DNA of 64,000 bases from Planctomycetota bacterium (GTDB taxonomy: Bacteria; Planctomycetota; Phycisphaerae; UBA1845; PWPN01), in assembly GCA_022711465.1 (NCBI GenBank), contig JAKLEZ010000009.1, forward strand, positions 1 through 64,000, in the 5' to 3' direction. The translations under genes were made by a program, and so were the position numbers. The notes beneath the pieces were generated by a model. It saw only the letters and a program-made list of their open reading frames with translations, was not told where the DNA came from and did no database searches. Below are positions 42,271 through 53,300 of the stretch, piece after piece. Positions within the stretch are counted from its first letter, which is position 1; the number at the start of each line of letters is the position of its first letter.

Positions 42271-45200
42271 ATGAGAAGCACGCGCAAGTGGCGACCGGGT
42301 CTGGGTATTCTCGCGTTGTCCGTGGCCACCCTGTTGCCACTCCTGCTCGGCCAGGGCTGTCCGGACCTCGCCGATCTCAGCAGTACCATCACCGGCAACA
42401 TCTCCGGGAGCCTCACCGGAACGACCACTCTCATCGTGCGCTCGCCGTCCGTCGCCCAGACGATCCGGATCGGCGATGCCTTGACCATGGTCTACGACGT
42501 GAGCAGCTCCGCCTCGAACGTGGTCGCCTTCTACGACCGCGACGGCGTGGCCGGCAGCGGCGATGAGGTGGTTTTTGCCACCTCCCTCGCCGCCGGCACG
42601 GGCAAGGTGGTGACGCTGCAGACCGGCACCCTGGCGGCGGGCACGCTGCGCGTGGGCATCCGTGCGACCATCGGCCTGCAGACCCTGACCGAGTACGCCC
42701 CCGGCGTCGTGACTCTGCAGGCCGGCGTGGCCGTGACTTGGGTCTCCCCGGCCGCCCCGGTCAGCCTCGCCGCTGGCGCCAGCCTTCCAATAGAGTTCGA
42801 CGCTGGCACAACCCAGTTCCAATATCGGCTCTTCTACGACCGCGACACCACCGTCAATTCCAACGAGACAACGATCCACCAGGCCACGGTCAACGGTTCC
42901 TCGACTGTGGAACGGACCTTCAACACCGCCTCGCTCGCCACCGGCGTCTACAATATCGGCGTGGTCGTCACCCCGACTACGGGGTCGCCGATCACCAGCT
43001 ACAATCCGGCGACACTGACCGTGACGACCGGCGTCTACATGGAGATCCTCGCGCCCACTGTCGGCCTGGTGGTGCAGCCGGGCGAGTTCGTCCAGATCCT
43101 CGTGGCCGCTAACGACCCGTCAAATCCAACCGCCAGCGTACGCACTTTCTACGATCCCGATACCACCTTCGGCAACGGCAACGAGACCACCATCGCGACC
43201 TTCCCCGCATCGGTCGGCGGGACAAACTGGAATACCACCGGGGTGATCACCGGCGATTACTACGTCGGCGCCGAGCTGCTCAACGGCCAGAGCCCTCCGC
43301 TGACCCGGTACAGTGCCGGCGTCGTTCAGGTCGGCAGCGGCGGCGGCGGCACGGGTGAAGCGTCACTCTCCGTGACCTCCCCCCTCACCGCCGCAAGCAT
43401 CCTGGAAGGTAATACCTACCGGATCAACTGGACAACCAACCTCCGGCGCAGCGAAGGCACCGTCCGGGTCTTCCGCGAGCCCGACGCCGACGACGACGGC
43501 GAGCCCGATGGCGAGGTGACTCGAGTGACCATCGTGGATGGCCTCGAAGCCCTGACCCAGTTCGTGGACTTCAAAACCACTGGCGCGATCGGCAAGTTCT
43601 TCATCGGGGCGACCTTGACACCGGTGACCGGCGACCCCGTGACCGACTACGCCCCAGGTACCCTGACCGTTGTGCCGAAGACCTTCTGGGTCGGCGACTT
43701 CGCCACCAAGCGGGACAACACCGGCAACGTGGTTGCCCAAACCGGCTTCGCCCGCGGGGCCATCTTCCGAGGCCACAACTTCGGTGACAACCTGGGCAGC
43801 GCCCTGCTCGCCGCCGACGACTACGACGGCGATGGCCGCAACGAGATCGTCATGGGCGCCCAGTTCGGCAAGCCGTTCTTCGCTCGCGCCGAGGGACGAG
43901 GAGCCGGCGAGGCATATCTGATCTACGGCCAGGCCGCGCGGTATTCGGGTCACTACTACGCCAATAGCGTTGGACTGGGAGCCACCACCACCACCGACGC
44001 GGCTCTCCCTGGCACCATTCTCACAGGCGTCGTGCCCAACCCCTACGCCGGCGACGATCTCGTCAACGTGAGCCTCGCTCGGGCCGGTTCCTCGATTCCG
44101 TATACCGTCGAAGGGGGCGTCGCCCAGCCATACGCCACCGAAGGCCTTCGGTCCATCACCTTGATCCCCGACCAGGACGGCGACAACCGGCAAGAACTCG
44201 TCTTCGGCTTCCCGTACTGCAACTCGTTCAGCTTGATCAACCAGGTGGCCGATGGAATTCACCCCGCACCACTGCCCGCCCTAGGCCGGCTGGAAAACAA
44301 CGGCCACTTCCTGCGCGGCGGGGTGATCACCCTGTCCAGCCGAAACTCCCTGCTGGCCAACCGCCGGGCCGTCAGCCGCCATTTTGACCGCGTCATTCAG
44401 CTCGACGAGGTCGGCCAGGTGTTCGAGGATATGGGTATCGATCCCGGTTGGGGCAATCCGCCTTCGGTGGCCGATGTCTGCCCTAACTTCCCCAATACCA
44501 CCCTCGACGGAACCGCGGAGACGATCGTGTTCCCGTGCGAGGGCTTCTTCCAGAGTACCGAAGGAACCATCAGTCCGCCGCGGTTGGCGACATCGCTCGC
44601 TGCAGGCGGTCTGGTCATCGCCCCGGAGACGACCTATTGCATGGGCGGCGAGATGGTCAATCTCTCCCAGATCGACCCGCCACCCGGGCCCAGCGAGCTC
44701 GAGTTCATCGGCGGCCGCCAGGTGGCCGGACCGAACGGCACCGACCAGTGCACCCCGAATGTCAACCTCGGCCCAGTCTTCGGCGAATGGCCAATGTTCG
44801 GTACCATGGCCGTGCTGGGTACGGGTTTCTACAGCACCGGGCTCACCCACGACACGCGGGTCATGTCCCCGCCCCGGGAGCCCTACGGATGCCGGATCCT
44901 CGGCCAGACCACCAGCCAGTGCCCCGACCCCGCCGCCTGCTTGTCCACCGCCAACCGCTTCGGACACAGCGTGTCAACTTCCGGCGACTTCCTGCTGGTC
45001 GGAGCCCCGCTGCGGACCGCCCTTCGCGCCGAGACACCGTCGCTGCCGACGGCTACTCGCGCCCAGGCCGGCGAAGTCTATATGCTCCAGCTCAAGCGAC
45101 CGGGGGCGCCCGACAACCAGTACCTCTGGACCACCCCCGCCCACGGCGACAATGAGACGGTTCCCGCACCCCACAACTACATCATCGGCGACCTCGGCTA

Positions 45201-46284
45201 CGTTCGCGCCGAGATACTCGATAGCCGCCGCTACGACAAGCCCGGCGATGTGGACTTCGAGATGTCCAACCCCATTCGCATCATCGGAGCCTCCGCCGGC
45301 GACCAGGTGGGCGACGTGACCGGCTTGGCGGACATCAACAACGACGGTGTCGATGATGTCGCCGTCGGTGCCCCGGGGGCGGCCAGAATGCCCAACGAGA
45401 CCTTCCCCCGTGGGGCGGTCTATGTCCTTTACCGCCGCCAGCCCGAGATCGAGGCGGACTACCTGCTCGAAGACTTGGCCCGCGACCCCGCCTCAGACCC
45501 GCAGCGCCTCAACGGCCTGATGATCATCGGCCAGCCGGGCGAGAACATCGGACGGTCGCTGGCCGGCGGCGGCGATCTCAATGACGACTACAACCACGAT
45601 GGGTACGCCGACCTGCTGATCGGCAGCCCCGACGCCTTTACCGCCGGCGGCGCCCAGTCGGGCGAGGTGTTCATCCTGTTCGGCGGACGCAACCTGTTGA
45701 ACCCGGCCGGCGGCATCACCCTCGGCGACCTCCGGGACGCCGGCTACGGCATGCTGCTGACCGGGGCGGGCACAGGGCATCACGCCGGTATCACCGTGGC
45801 AAACGCCGGCGATTTCAACGGCGACGGCATCCCCGATATCCTCATCGCCGCACCGGATGCCAGCCCATCGTTTACGTTCACCCCCGGCGGCGACGGCACC
45901 TACGCCGCTGCCGGGACCGCCCACGGCGTCGACTTGGACGGCAACGGGGTGGCCGACGACCGCAACCTCGACGGCGACCCCGATGACCTGACCGGCGCCG
46001 GTATCGTCTACGTGGTCTTTGGTGGCACCCACCTGACCGGGACGATTTCCTTGGGCCAGATCGGAAGTGACAATCTGCCCGGCGTCATGTTCGTCGGCAG
46101 CAACGGCGGTGACGCGTTGGGCGGCGGCCTCACTCAGAACGGCCTCCTGTCCAAGGGCGTTGCATCCGCGGGCGATCTCGACGGCGACGGCCGAGCCGAT
46201 CTCCTGATCAGCTCGATTCTGGCCTCACCCGAGGGTAAGACGGCCGCCGGTGAGGTATACTTGATCTACGGCTTCAAGCCCTGA
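42271..46284 (+). CDS. Giant FG-GAP repeat lipoprotein
   Basis: The protein has 1337 residues from ATG 42271; ATG 42253 would add six residues. The signal peptide ends LLPLLLGQGC, a lipobox-like site. The N-terminal 450 residues contain several Ig-like/cadherin-like beta repeats, each opening with a FYDRD or YDPDT Ca-like turn and closing in YAPGVVTLQ or YNPATLTV. The C-terminal part has FG-GAP (integrin alpha-like) repeats with Ca-binding loops: DYDGDGRNEIVMG, DINNDGVDDVAVGAPGAA, DYNHDGYADLLIGSPDA, DFNGDGIPDILIAAPDA and DLDGDGRADLLISS. It forms a beta-propeller at the cell surface. It is the first gene of the operon with the RTX protein and the subtilase. Confidence 0.85.
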   Translation: MRSTRKWRPGLGILALSVATLLPLLLGQGCPDLADLSSTITGNISGSLTGTTTLIVRSPSVAQTIRIGDALTMVYDVSSSASNVVAFYDRDGVAGSGDEVVFATSLAAGTGKVVTLQTGTLAAGTLRVGIRATIGLQTLTEYAPGVVTLQAGVAVTWVSPAAPVSLAAGASLPIEFDAGTTQFQYRLFYDRDTTVNSNETTIHQATVNGSSTVERTFNTASLATGVYNIGVVVTPTTGSPITSYNPATLTVTTGVYMEILAPTVGLVVQPGEFVQILVAANDPSNPTASVRTFYDPDTTFGNGNETTIATFPASVGGTNWNTTGVITGDYYVGAELLNGQSPPLTRYSAGVVQVGSGGGGTGEASLSVTSPLTAASILEGNTYRINWTTNLRRSEGTVRVFREPDADDDGEPDGEVTRVTIVDGLEALTQFVDFKTTGAIGKFFIGATLTPVTGDPVTDYAPGTLTVVPKTFWVGDFATKRDNTGNVVAQTGFARGAIFRGHNFGDNLGSALLAADDYDGDGRNEIVMGAQFGKPFFARAEGRGAGEAYLIYGQAARYSGHYYANSVGLGATTTTDAALPGTILTGVVPNPYAGDDLVNVSLARAGSSIPYTVEGGVAQPYATEGLRSITLIPDQDGDNRQELVFGFPYCNSFSLINQVADGIHPAPLPALGRLENNGHFLRGGVITLSSRNSLLANRRAVSRHFDRVIQLDEVGQVFEDMGIDPGWGNPPSVADVCPNFPNTTLDGTAETIVFPCEGFFQSTEGTISPPRLATSLAAGGLVIAPETTYCMGGEMVNLSQIDPPPGPSELEFIGGRQVAGPNGTDQCTPNVNLGPVFGEWPMFGTMAVLGTGFYSTGLTHDTRVMSPPREPYGCRILGQTTSQCPDPAACLSTANRFGHSVSTSGDFLLVGAPLRTALRAETPSLPTATRAQAGEVYMLQLKRPGAPDNQYLWTTPAHGDNETVPAPHNYIIGDLGYVRAEILDSRRYDKPGDVDFEMSNPIRIIGASAGDQVGDVTGLADINNDGVDDVAVGAPGAARMPNETFPRGAVYVLYRRQPEIEADYLLEDLARDPASDPQRLNGLMIIGQPGENIGRSLAGGGDLNDDYNHDGYADLLIGSPDAFTAGGAQSGEVFILFGGRNLLNPAGGITLGDLRDAGYGMLLTGAGTGHHAGITVANAGDFNGDGIPDILIAAPDASPSFTFTPGGDGTYAAAGTAHGVDLDGNGVADDRNLDGDPDDLTGAGIVYVVFGGTHLTGTISLGQIGSDNLPGVMFVGSNGGDALGGGLTQNGLLSKGVASAGDLDGDGRADLLISSILASPEGKTAAGEVYLIYGFKP

Positions 46285-46349
46285 TCCTTGTGAGGTGGAT
46301 GGTCATGGTGTTTGCCCGAAACTTGGTCGTCCCTGCGGAGGGCGTCGGT

Positions 46350-49300
46350 ATGCGCTCGCGGTTCACTGATCCCCGATTCGGCGGTTGTCTTTCCGTTGTC
46401 ATGACCTTCTTCCTGGCGGGCGGATTCCTGGCCGGCCAGGCCTCGGCCCAGACCGCCGTGGTCGCGGATGGCGTCTTGACCTTCACGGCCACCGGCGCCG
46501 ATGAAACCATCCAGTTGACCACCGACGTCTTTGCGGCAGACAGCGTCGCCGCGGGCGTCCCAGCCGAGGACACCGCCATCGTTCAGATTCTCTATGCCGT
46601 CAAGCCCGGCGCCCCGGTGGCCTTCTTCGTGGCCGGCGGTAACGTCGCCAGCCAGGCCGACCTGGATGCCATCACCTTGGATGCGGTCTCCTCGATCGTC
46701 GTCCGGGCCATGGCCGGCGCCGATGATGTGGATTGCAGCATGTTCGCCGGTGATGACACCCCGCCAGTAGAGGTTTGGGGTGGCCCAGGCGACGACATCA
46801 TCACCGGTAGCGGCGGGGACGATACCCTGAACGGCGAGGGCGGCAACGACCTCATCAACGGCGGCAAGGGCAAGGACGGCATCGACGGCGGTGGTGGAGA
46901 CGACATACTCAACGGCGGCGAGGATGAGGACACCATTGCTGGTGGCGGCGGCAACGACCTGGTTCGAGGCGACAGGGGAGCTGACGAACTGGGTGGCGGA
47001 GGCGGATTCGACGTCCTCGACTACGCCACCGACGCGGGGCTCTACGCGGTTGTCGTCAGTCTGGATTCCAATACCGCCACCGACGGGTGGGGCGATGCCG
47101 ACGCCCTGGCGGACGATACCTTCGCCGCCATTCGCGGAAAAGGCACCAACGACACCCTGACCGGTGATCCCATCCGCCCAACCACGATCCTCGGTGGCGG
47201 TGGCGACGATACCATCACCGGTGGAAACCAGCGGGATGTGCTCCTGGGTGACAGCGGCAACGACACCATCGACGCGGGAACCGGGAACATCGGCGACATC
47301 GTGTTCGGTGGAAGCGGCAATGACATTATCTACGGGCGGGAGGGCGGCGATCTCCTCGTGGGTGACGGCCCCTTGCCGCCCGACTGGGGAGCGACCGGAT
47401 CGGGTGACTACGATCCGCTGGTCACGGCCGTGGGGCCGATTCCCTGGGCCGCCATGCTGGATCCGGCCGCGATGATCGCCTCCACCTCGATCGGTAATGA
47501 TGACATCTTCGGCGGCGACGGCTCCGATTCCATCTACGGATGCGGCGGCAGCGACCGGATCATCGGTGACGAACACCAGGACGCGGCTAACGCCGGCGGC
47601 GATACGATCTACGGCGATTTCGACTACGACATCAACGCTGACGGCCTCATCAGCCTCAATGCCCCGGGAGGCCCCGATGAAGTGGGAACCGCCCTGGCGG
47701 AAACGGGCATCTTCGCCGGCGCCGCCGATGAAATCATGGGCTGCGCTGGGGCAGACATCATCTACGCCGGTGCCGGAAACGATATGGTCAGCGGTGGCGA
47801 CGGCGCGGATACCATCGAAGGCGGGACGGGAATGTTCGATACGCTCTATGGCGGAGCGGTCGGCTACGATCCTGAAACCGACTTCCCAACCTGGCTCCCG
47901 ACCAATGACGGCAGCGCCGCCGACACGGTGACTTTTGTCCAGATCCCCCTGGTGGCGGAAGGCGGGGCCAGCGTCCTCCTTGACCTGGGCGCAGGCTCGC
48001 TTGCCGCCGGCGGATTCGCCATGGACGACGGCAGCGGCGGCCTCGATATCCTGTACGGCTTCGAGAACGCCACCGGTTCGGTCAACGACGACATCATCTA
48101 CGGAACCAACGCGTTTCGCCTCCCCGACATGATGATGCCGCCGAACCCGGACGCTAACATGGTGGACCGGGATAACATCCTCATCGGCATGGGCGGCAAC
48201 GATATCATTGTCGGGCGAATGGGCAACGACTACCTGGTCGGCGATGATCCCATAGACATCACCGTGGTCGGTAATGATCAGATCTGGGGCGATATGGGCG
48301 ATCACACCAACCCGGCCTTGGCGGGCAACGACCTCCTCGACGGCGGCCCCGGCGACGACCAACTGCACGGCGAGGGTGGCGACGATACCATCAGCGGAGG
48401 CGCCGGCACCAATGTGCTCTACGGCGGGCCCGGCGAAGATACCCTCGACTACAGCAGTTTCGCCGGCACGGTCACCATTGACCTGAGCGGCGCGGGCAAC
48501 GGGACGACGACCGGTGACTTCGACAACGATGGTACCAACGACACCACCGACACAATCCCCACCTGCGACAACCTGACCCCGGCTACAACCCCGAACGGCG
48601 CCGCCGTCGCTCTGGCGGCCATCGATTGCGCCCTGGCCGTGAACAAGGACCTGGACCGCTTCGAACTGGTCCAGGGCGGCTCCGGAAACGACACCATTCG
48701 CGGCTACGCCAATTTCCCGACCGAGATCTACGGCCTCTTCGGTGACGACACATTGACCGGCGGCACCAAGGCGGATCTGGTCGACGGAGGGACCGGCAAC
48801 GACACCATCGAGGGCTTGGCGGGTGACGATATGTTGCTCGGTAACGCCGGTACGGATACGGTGACCTACGCCTCCTCGGCCGCCAATCAGCCCGTGACCG
48901 TCAACCTGCGAACCTTGGGTATCCAGGACACCGTCTCCGCGGGCTTCGACACCCTCAGCGGATTCGAGAACCTGACCGGGGGAGCTGGCAATGACACCCT
49001 CATCGGCGATTCGTACCCGAATGTCATCACCGGCGGCCTGGGCAACGACTACCTCCTGGGACAAGGTGACCAGGATGTCTTCCAGAACGGCCACTGGGTC
49101 GTGCTCGAGGATACCCTCGATGGCGGAGGTGGAACCAACTACGCCGACTACCGATTCGTACCCGATGCGACTCCGAACACCAACGCCAACGTTCCGGGCG
49201 GGTACGGGGTCGATCCCGGCAATCCCAACCACGTGCTCCACGACGGCTTCGGTGGAAGCGATGTCCTGCTGAACATCGCCTCCAAACTGGCCCCCAACGC

Positions 49301-50288
49301 AACCCTGACCGTCACCGCAGGCGCGGACCAGGTCATCAAGCCGGACGGCAGCGTCACCCTGGCGGGTGCCGCAACCGGCGGGGCTACCGGCGTCGCCGCC
49401 AACTACAAGTACGTCTGGAACACCGAGCCGCCGACGGCCATGCCCCCCGGCTCCGCGTGGGATGACTGCACCGTGACCATTCCCGGCCTGAGCAACCGCT
49501 GCATTGCCCAGCCGGTCGCCTCGCCAGAGACGACCACCACCTACCGGCTGACGGTTGTTGACTTGAACTCGGGAACCGACACCAACCAGCTGGTCGCCTC
49601 CGATTTCGTGAAGGTGACCGTGGCCACCGAGCTGGTCGTCGACGCGGGCAATGACCACAGCATCAGCGTGGGTGGCAGCACTCAATTGACGGGTGTCGCT
49701 ACCGGCGGGGTGACGCCGTATACCGTGTCCTGGGCCCCGGCTACGGGCCTGTCCAGCACCACCATCCTGCTGCCTGTCGCGTCGCCCTCGACAACGACCA
49801 GTTACACGCTGACTGTCACCGATCAGACCGGACAGACCGTGAGCGACAGCGTCACCGTCCGGGTAGCCAACGCCTTCTCCGTCAACGCCGGCCCGGACGT
49901 GACTATCAACGAGGGCGCGAGCACCCAGCTGACCTGCCTGGCCAGCGGCGGAACCGAACCCTACACCTATCTGTGGAGCCCCGCGACCGGCCTGAGCTCG
50001 ACGACCATCACCAGCCCAGTGGCCAGTCCGACGGTGACTACGACCTACACCGTCCAGGTCACCGACGCCGCATCGCGGATCACAACCGATTCCGTCGTCG
50101 TGACCGTGTTGCCTGTATCGGCCCAGCATCCCGATCCGGACCCGACCGGCCAGGATGACGCGACCACCACCGGCCAGGACTCGCCCACCAATCGGATGGT
50201 CCCGCTCTGCGGCAGCGGTGTCGGTCTGACCTTCGGGCTGATGAGCGCTTTGTTCATGGCCATGCTGCGGCGCAGAAATTGGAGATGA
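46350..50288 (+). CDS. Giant exported RTX-repeat protein with Ig-like domains and C-terminal anchor
   Basis: The protein has 1312 residues from ATG 46350, with GGAGG eight bases upstream; earlier in-frame starts (46290, 46299) would put an odd lead before the signal peptide. The signal peptide ends FLAGQASA. Many nonapeptide RTX repeats (GGxGxDxIxG, for example GGDDTLNGEGGNDLINGG) bind calcium in beta-rolls in at least four blocks between about residues 140 and 930. Three Ig/PKD-like repeats follow (VDAGNDHSISVGGSTQLTG and VNAGPDVTINEGASTQL), then a tail MVPLCGSG, a hydrophobic helix and RRRNWR. It should be a large calcium-stabilised surface protein. Confidence 0.87.
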   Translation: MRSRFTDPRFGGCLSVVMTFFLAGGFLAGQASAQTAVVADGVLTFTATGADETIQLTTDVFAADSVAAGVPAEDTAIVQILYAVKPGAPVAFFVAGGNVASQADLDAITLDAVSSIVVRAMAGADDVDCSMFAGDDTPPVEVWGGPGDDIITGSGGDDTLNGEGGNDLINGGKGKDGIDGGGGDDILNGGEDEDTIAGGGGNDLVRGDRGADELGGGGGFDVLDYATDAGLYAVVVSLDSNTATDGWGDADALADDTFAAIRGKGTNDTLTGDPIRPTTILGGGGDDTITGGNQRDVLLGDSGNDTIDAGTGNIGDIVFGGSGNDIIYGREGGDLLVGDGPLPPDWGATGSGDYDPLVTAVGPIPWAAMLDPAAMIASTSIGNDDIFGGDGSDSIYGCGGSDRIIGDEHQDAANAGGDTIYGDFDYDINADGLISLNAPGGPDEVGTALAETGIFAGAADEIMGCAGADIIYAGAGNDMVSGGDGADTIEGGTGMFDTLYGGAVGYDPETDFPTWLPTNDGSAADTVTFVQIPLVAEGGASVLLDLGAGSLAAGGFAMDDGSGGLDILYGFENATGSVNDDIIYGTNAFRLPDMMMPPNPDANMVDRDNILIGMGGNDIIVGRMGNDYLVGDDPIDITVVGNDQIWGDMGDHTNPALAGNDLLDGGPGDDQLHGEGGDDTISGGAGTNVLYGGPGEDTLDYSSFAGTVTIDLSGAGNGTTTGDFDNDGTNDTTDTIPTCDNLTPATTPNGAAVALAAIDCALAVNKDLDRFELVQGGSGNDTIRGYANFPTEIYGLFGDDTLTGGTKADLVDGGTGNDTIEGLAGDDMLLGNAGTDTVTYASSAANQPVTVNLRTLGIQDTVSAGFDTLSGFENLTGGAGNDTLIGDSYPNVITGGLGNDYLLGQGDQDVFQNGHWVVLEDTLDGGGGTNYADYRFVPDATPNTNANVPGGYGVDPGNPNHVLHDGFGGSDVLLNIASKLAPNATLTVTAGADQVIKPDGSVTLAGAATGGATGVAANYKYVWNTEPPTAMPPGSAWDDCTVTIPGLSNRCIAQPVASPETTTTYRLTVVDLNSGTDTNQLVASDFVKVTVATELVVDAGNDHSISVGGSTQLTGVATGGVTPYTVSWAPATGLSSTTILLPVASPSTTTSYTLTVTDQTGQTVSDSVTVRVANAFSVNAGPDVTINEGASTQLTCLASGGTEPYTYLWSPATGLSSTTITSPVASPTVTTTYTVQVTDAASRITTDSVVVTVLPVSAQHPDPDPTGQDDATTTGQDSPTNRMVPLCGSGVGLTFGLMSALFMAMLRRRNWR

Positions 50289-50319
50289 CCACGGTCCCCC
50301 CAAGGGAGTGAGGATAGCG

Positions 50320-53300
50320 ATGCGATCCAACCGGATGGGTATTCGTGTGCAGGTTCGACCACTGACCGGCCCGCTGGTAGTCATCGCCTGCGCGATGGCT
50401 GGCGCCGCGGCATGGAGCTCGGCCGCCTATGGCGCCGGCGGGGCCACGGGGCTGGTGACCCAGTCCGGTACTGAGTACACGCTTGTCCTCGATCCTCGAC
50501 AGTCGAGCGAGGCCATCACTCAGCGCCTGGCGAGTGCCGGCCATTTGAGCATCAGCCGTATTCCCGGCTTGCCGCCCCGCTTCGCCCACTATCGCCTGAT
50601 TACCGTGCCCGCGGCGGATCAGACCACCAAGAATCAACTCCTCGCTGTGGATGGCGTCCTGGCCGTTCGAAACGTCCATCGTTGCGCCAGCCTCGACTAC
50701 CCGATCCTGGAAACCGGCCAGATCATCGCCAAGTTCAAGCCCGGCACTCCCTACGCCCAGGTGCAGTCCACCGCGGCTCGTCACGGCTGCACGGTTCGAC
50801 GGCAGTTCGCTTTGCTCAACCAGGTCTACGTTCTCAACCTGAACGATACCACCATCACCGGTATGCAATGCGCCGCGGCTCTTGCCGCCGAACCCAACGT
50901 GGTGTTCAGCCATCCCAGTCTCCTCTTCAAGCTGGAGAAACACGCGGAGTCGATCGACGACCCGCTCTATCCCTATCAGTGGCACCTCCAGAACACCGGA
51001 CAGTTGCCGGGCGCGACGCCGGGGGAGGACATCAAGGCCCCCGAAGCCTGGGAAATCACCCAGGGACAGGGCGCCGTCATCGCCGTCATCGACGATTCAA
51101 TTCAAAAGGACCACGAGGATCTGAAGGACAACTACCTGACCGGCGTGGACATGCTGGGCTCGACATTCAACGATGACTGGAGCGATCCGTCATGGGTCGT
51201 TCCGGGCGACTCGGATGGCGACCCCAGCCCCTATTTCGGGCCTGACCCGTACCTCGGCACCGTCACGGGTCTGTATGGTGAGTTTCATGGCACTTGCGTG
51301 TCCGGCATCATCTGCGCCCGAGCTAACAATGTCGGAGTACGCGGCGTGGCTCCGATGGCCAGCCTCGTGGGCTGCAAAATCGGTCTGGGCAGCCTCTACA
51401 CCACGGATCAGGATGTGGCCGACGCTTTCATCTTCGCCGAGACCAACGGCGCCATGGCGGCAAACAACAGCTGGGGCGGGCCCGGTCAGGCCATCCTCCC
51501 AACCATCCCCAACACGAGTCTCATGCTGCCCGATCTGATCAGCGACACGATCAAGACCGTGTCCACCACAGGGCGCGGTGGACGCGGCATGCTGGTGCTC
51601 TACTCCGCCGGCAACTCGAGCATGCTGATCAGTTTCGGTAACATCTACGGAGGCATGCCGCAGGTGATGGCCATCGGTGCCACCATGCGAAACGGCTTGA
51701 TTGCCTGCTACAGCGACTACGGCCCCGACATGTCCGTCTGTGCCCCCGGTGGCGGATCGGCGGCCCCCCGCGACACCATGGGCGGCGGCGTCGCTCTCAG
51801 CGACTGCTTTGAGGCCGATATCGCGACCACCGACGACTCGGAGGTCCCCGGCTACTGGATCACCAACTACGATCTGGTGGGCAATACCTGGGTGTTCTTG
51901 CCCGGCTATCCCATCCGGGGCCTTAACCCCCCGATGAAGTTCCTTACCTCCGGGACCTACTTCCCGGGGCCGAACTGCATTCCGTCTATGCCCGGCGGCA
52001 ACTTCTGCATCCCGCAAGTTCCTGATAACTACGAGACCGTGGACTTCCCTCAGCAGGACTACACGCGGCACATGAATGGCACCTCGGCGGCATGCCCGGT
52101 CGTCACCGGCGTCGCCGCCCTCGCGTTCAGCATCAATCCGAATATGACTGCTCAGGAGGCTCGCAATCTCATCGAGCACACCGCCGACCGGATTCTGGCT
52201 CCCAACGAGTACTGGGATCCGATCACCGGCCACAACGACCGCTACGGGCACGGGCGGGTCAACGCCTATCGGGCCGTGCAGGCCGCCCAGGCCGCCAAGA
52301 CTTGGCCGAGCCCGATCAAGAACATTCAGAACGTCAGCTCGCAGGCTCTCGTCCGCCTCTTCTGGGAGTTCCCAGACTGGGATGAGGACGGATTCGCCGA
52401 TGCCGATGCCGCAGCCGTCCTCATCGTCCGGGCGCTCAGCGGCAAGCTGCTGTGGGCCCCGACCGACGGCGTGGAATACACCGTCGGCCAGCAGGTCGCA
52501 CCCGGCGTGGTGGTCGTGGCCAACTCGCTGATCGATACGCTTGATCAGACCGGCCTCCAGGCCGGCAAGTACGACTTCGCGTTCTTCACCCGGAACGGCT
52601 CGAACTACTACTCCTGGGGCCGCAGCGTGACCGTCACCACCACCGGCACGATCACTATGCCCCTCGCCTCGATCTCGGCTGCGCCCATCGCCGGGCGCGC
52701 TCCGCTGACAACCCACTTCGCCGCCGGCGTCATCGATCCCAGCCACGGCGTGAAGAACCTCACCTACCAGTGGGACTTCGGTGACGGAACCGCAATCAGT
52801 AACGAGGTGACGCCCGATCACACCTACACCATCGCAGGCGAGTACTTCCCCCAGGTGACTGTCACGGATTCCGCCGGGCTCTCCGCCAAGGCCAGCACAC
52901 GCATCGTCGTCTCCGGCGCTGCCAACAAGCCCCCGCAGGCAAGTATCGTGGCGAGCAAGACCAGCGGGCAGGCGCCGCTGCCCATCGTCTTCCAGGGCTT
53001 CGGCATCGATCCGGATATCGGCGGCTTTATCGTGCGCTATGACTGGGACTTCGGCGACGGGTCGACCGCCTCCGGCCAGATCGTGGAGCACGTCTTCGTG
53101 GCGGGCGGGACCTACGGCGTCAGTCTGACCGTGACCGACGACCAGGGCGCTTCCGGCAGCACCAGCATCCTCATCAGCGTGAGCGGGGCAAGCTCAACGT
53201 TGGCCGAGACCGATCCGCCCGGTACCCTGGGGCGGTCCCTGCCTCAGTGCGGCATGGGCCTGCCGGTGGCCCTGCTCGGCATCTCGGTGGGGCTCGTGAC

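Noticed and set aside
46800-49100. Direct-repeat DNA in the RTX region considered as a CRISPR or satellite array
   Set aside because: Repeats are codon-phased and degenerate, with no constant repeat/spacer pattern; they are RTX coding repeats.
46266-50384. 1372-codon minus-strand frame opposite the RTX gene
   Set aside because: The Gly/Asp-rich RTX repeats give a stop-free antisense frame; composition is repetitive and without signal or domain, and the plus-strand protein is clear.
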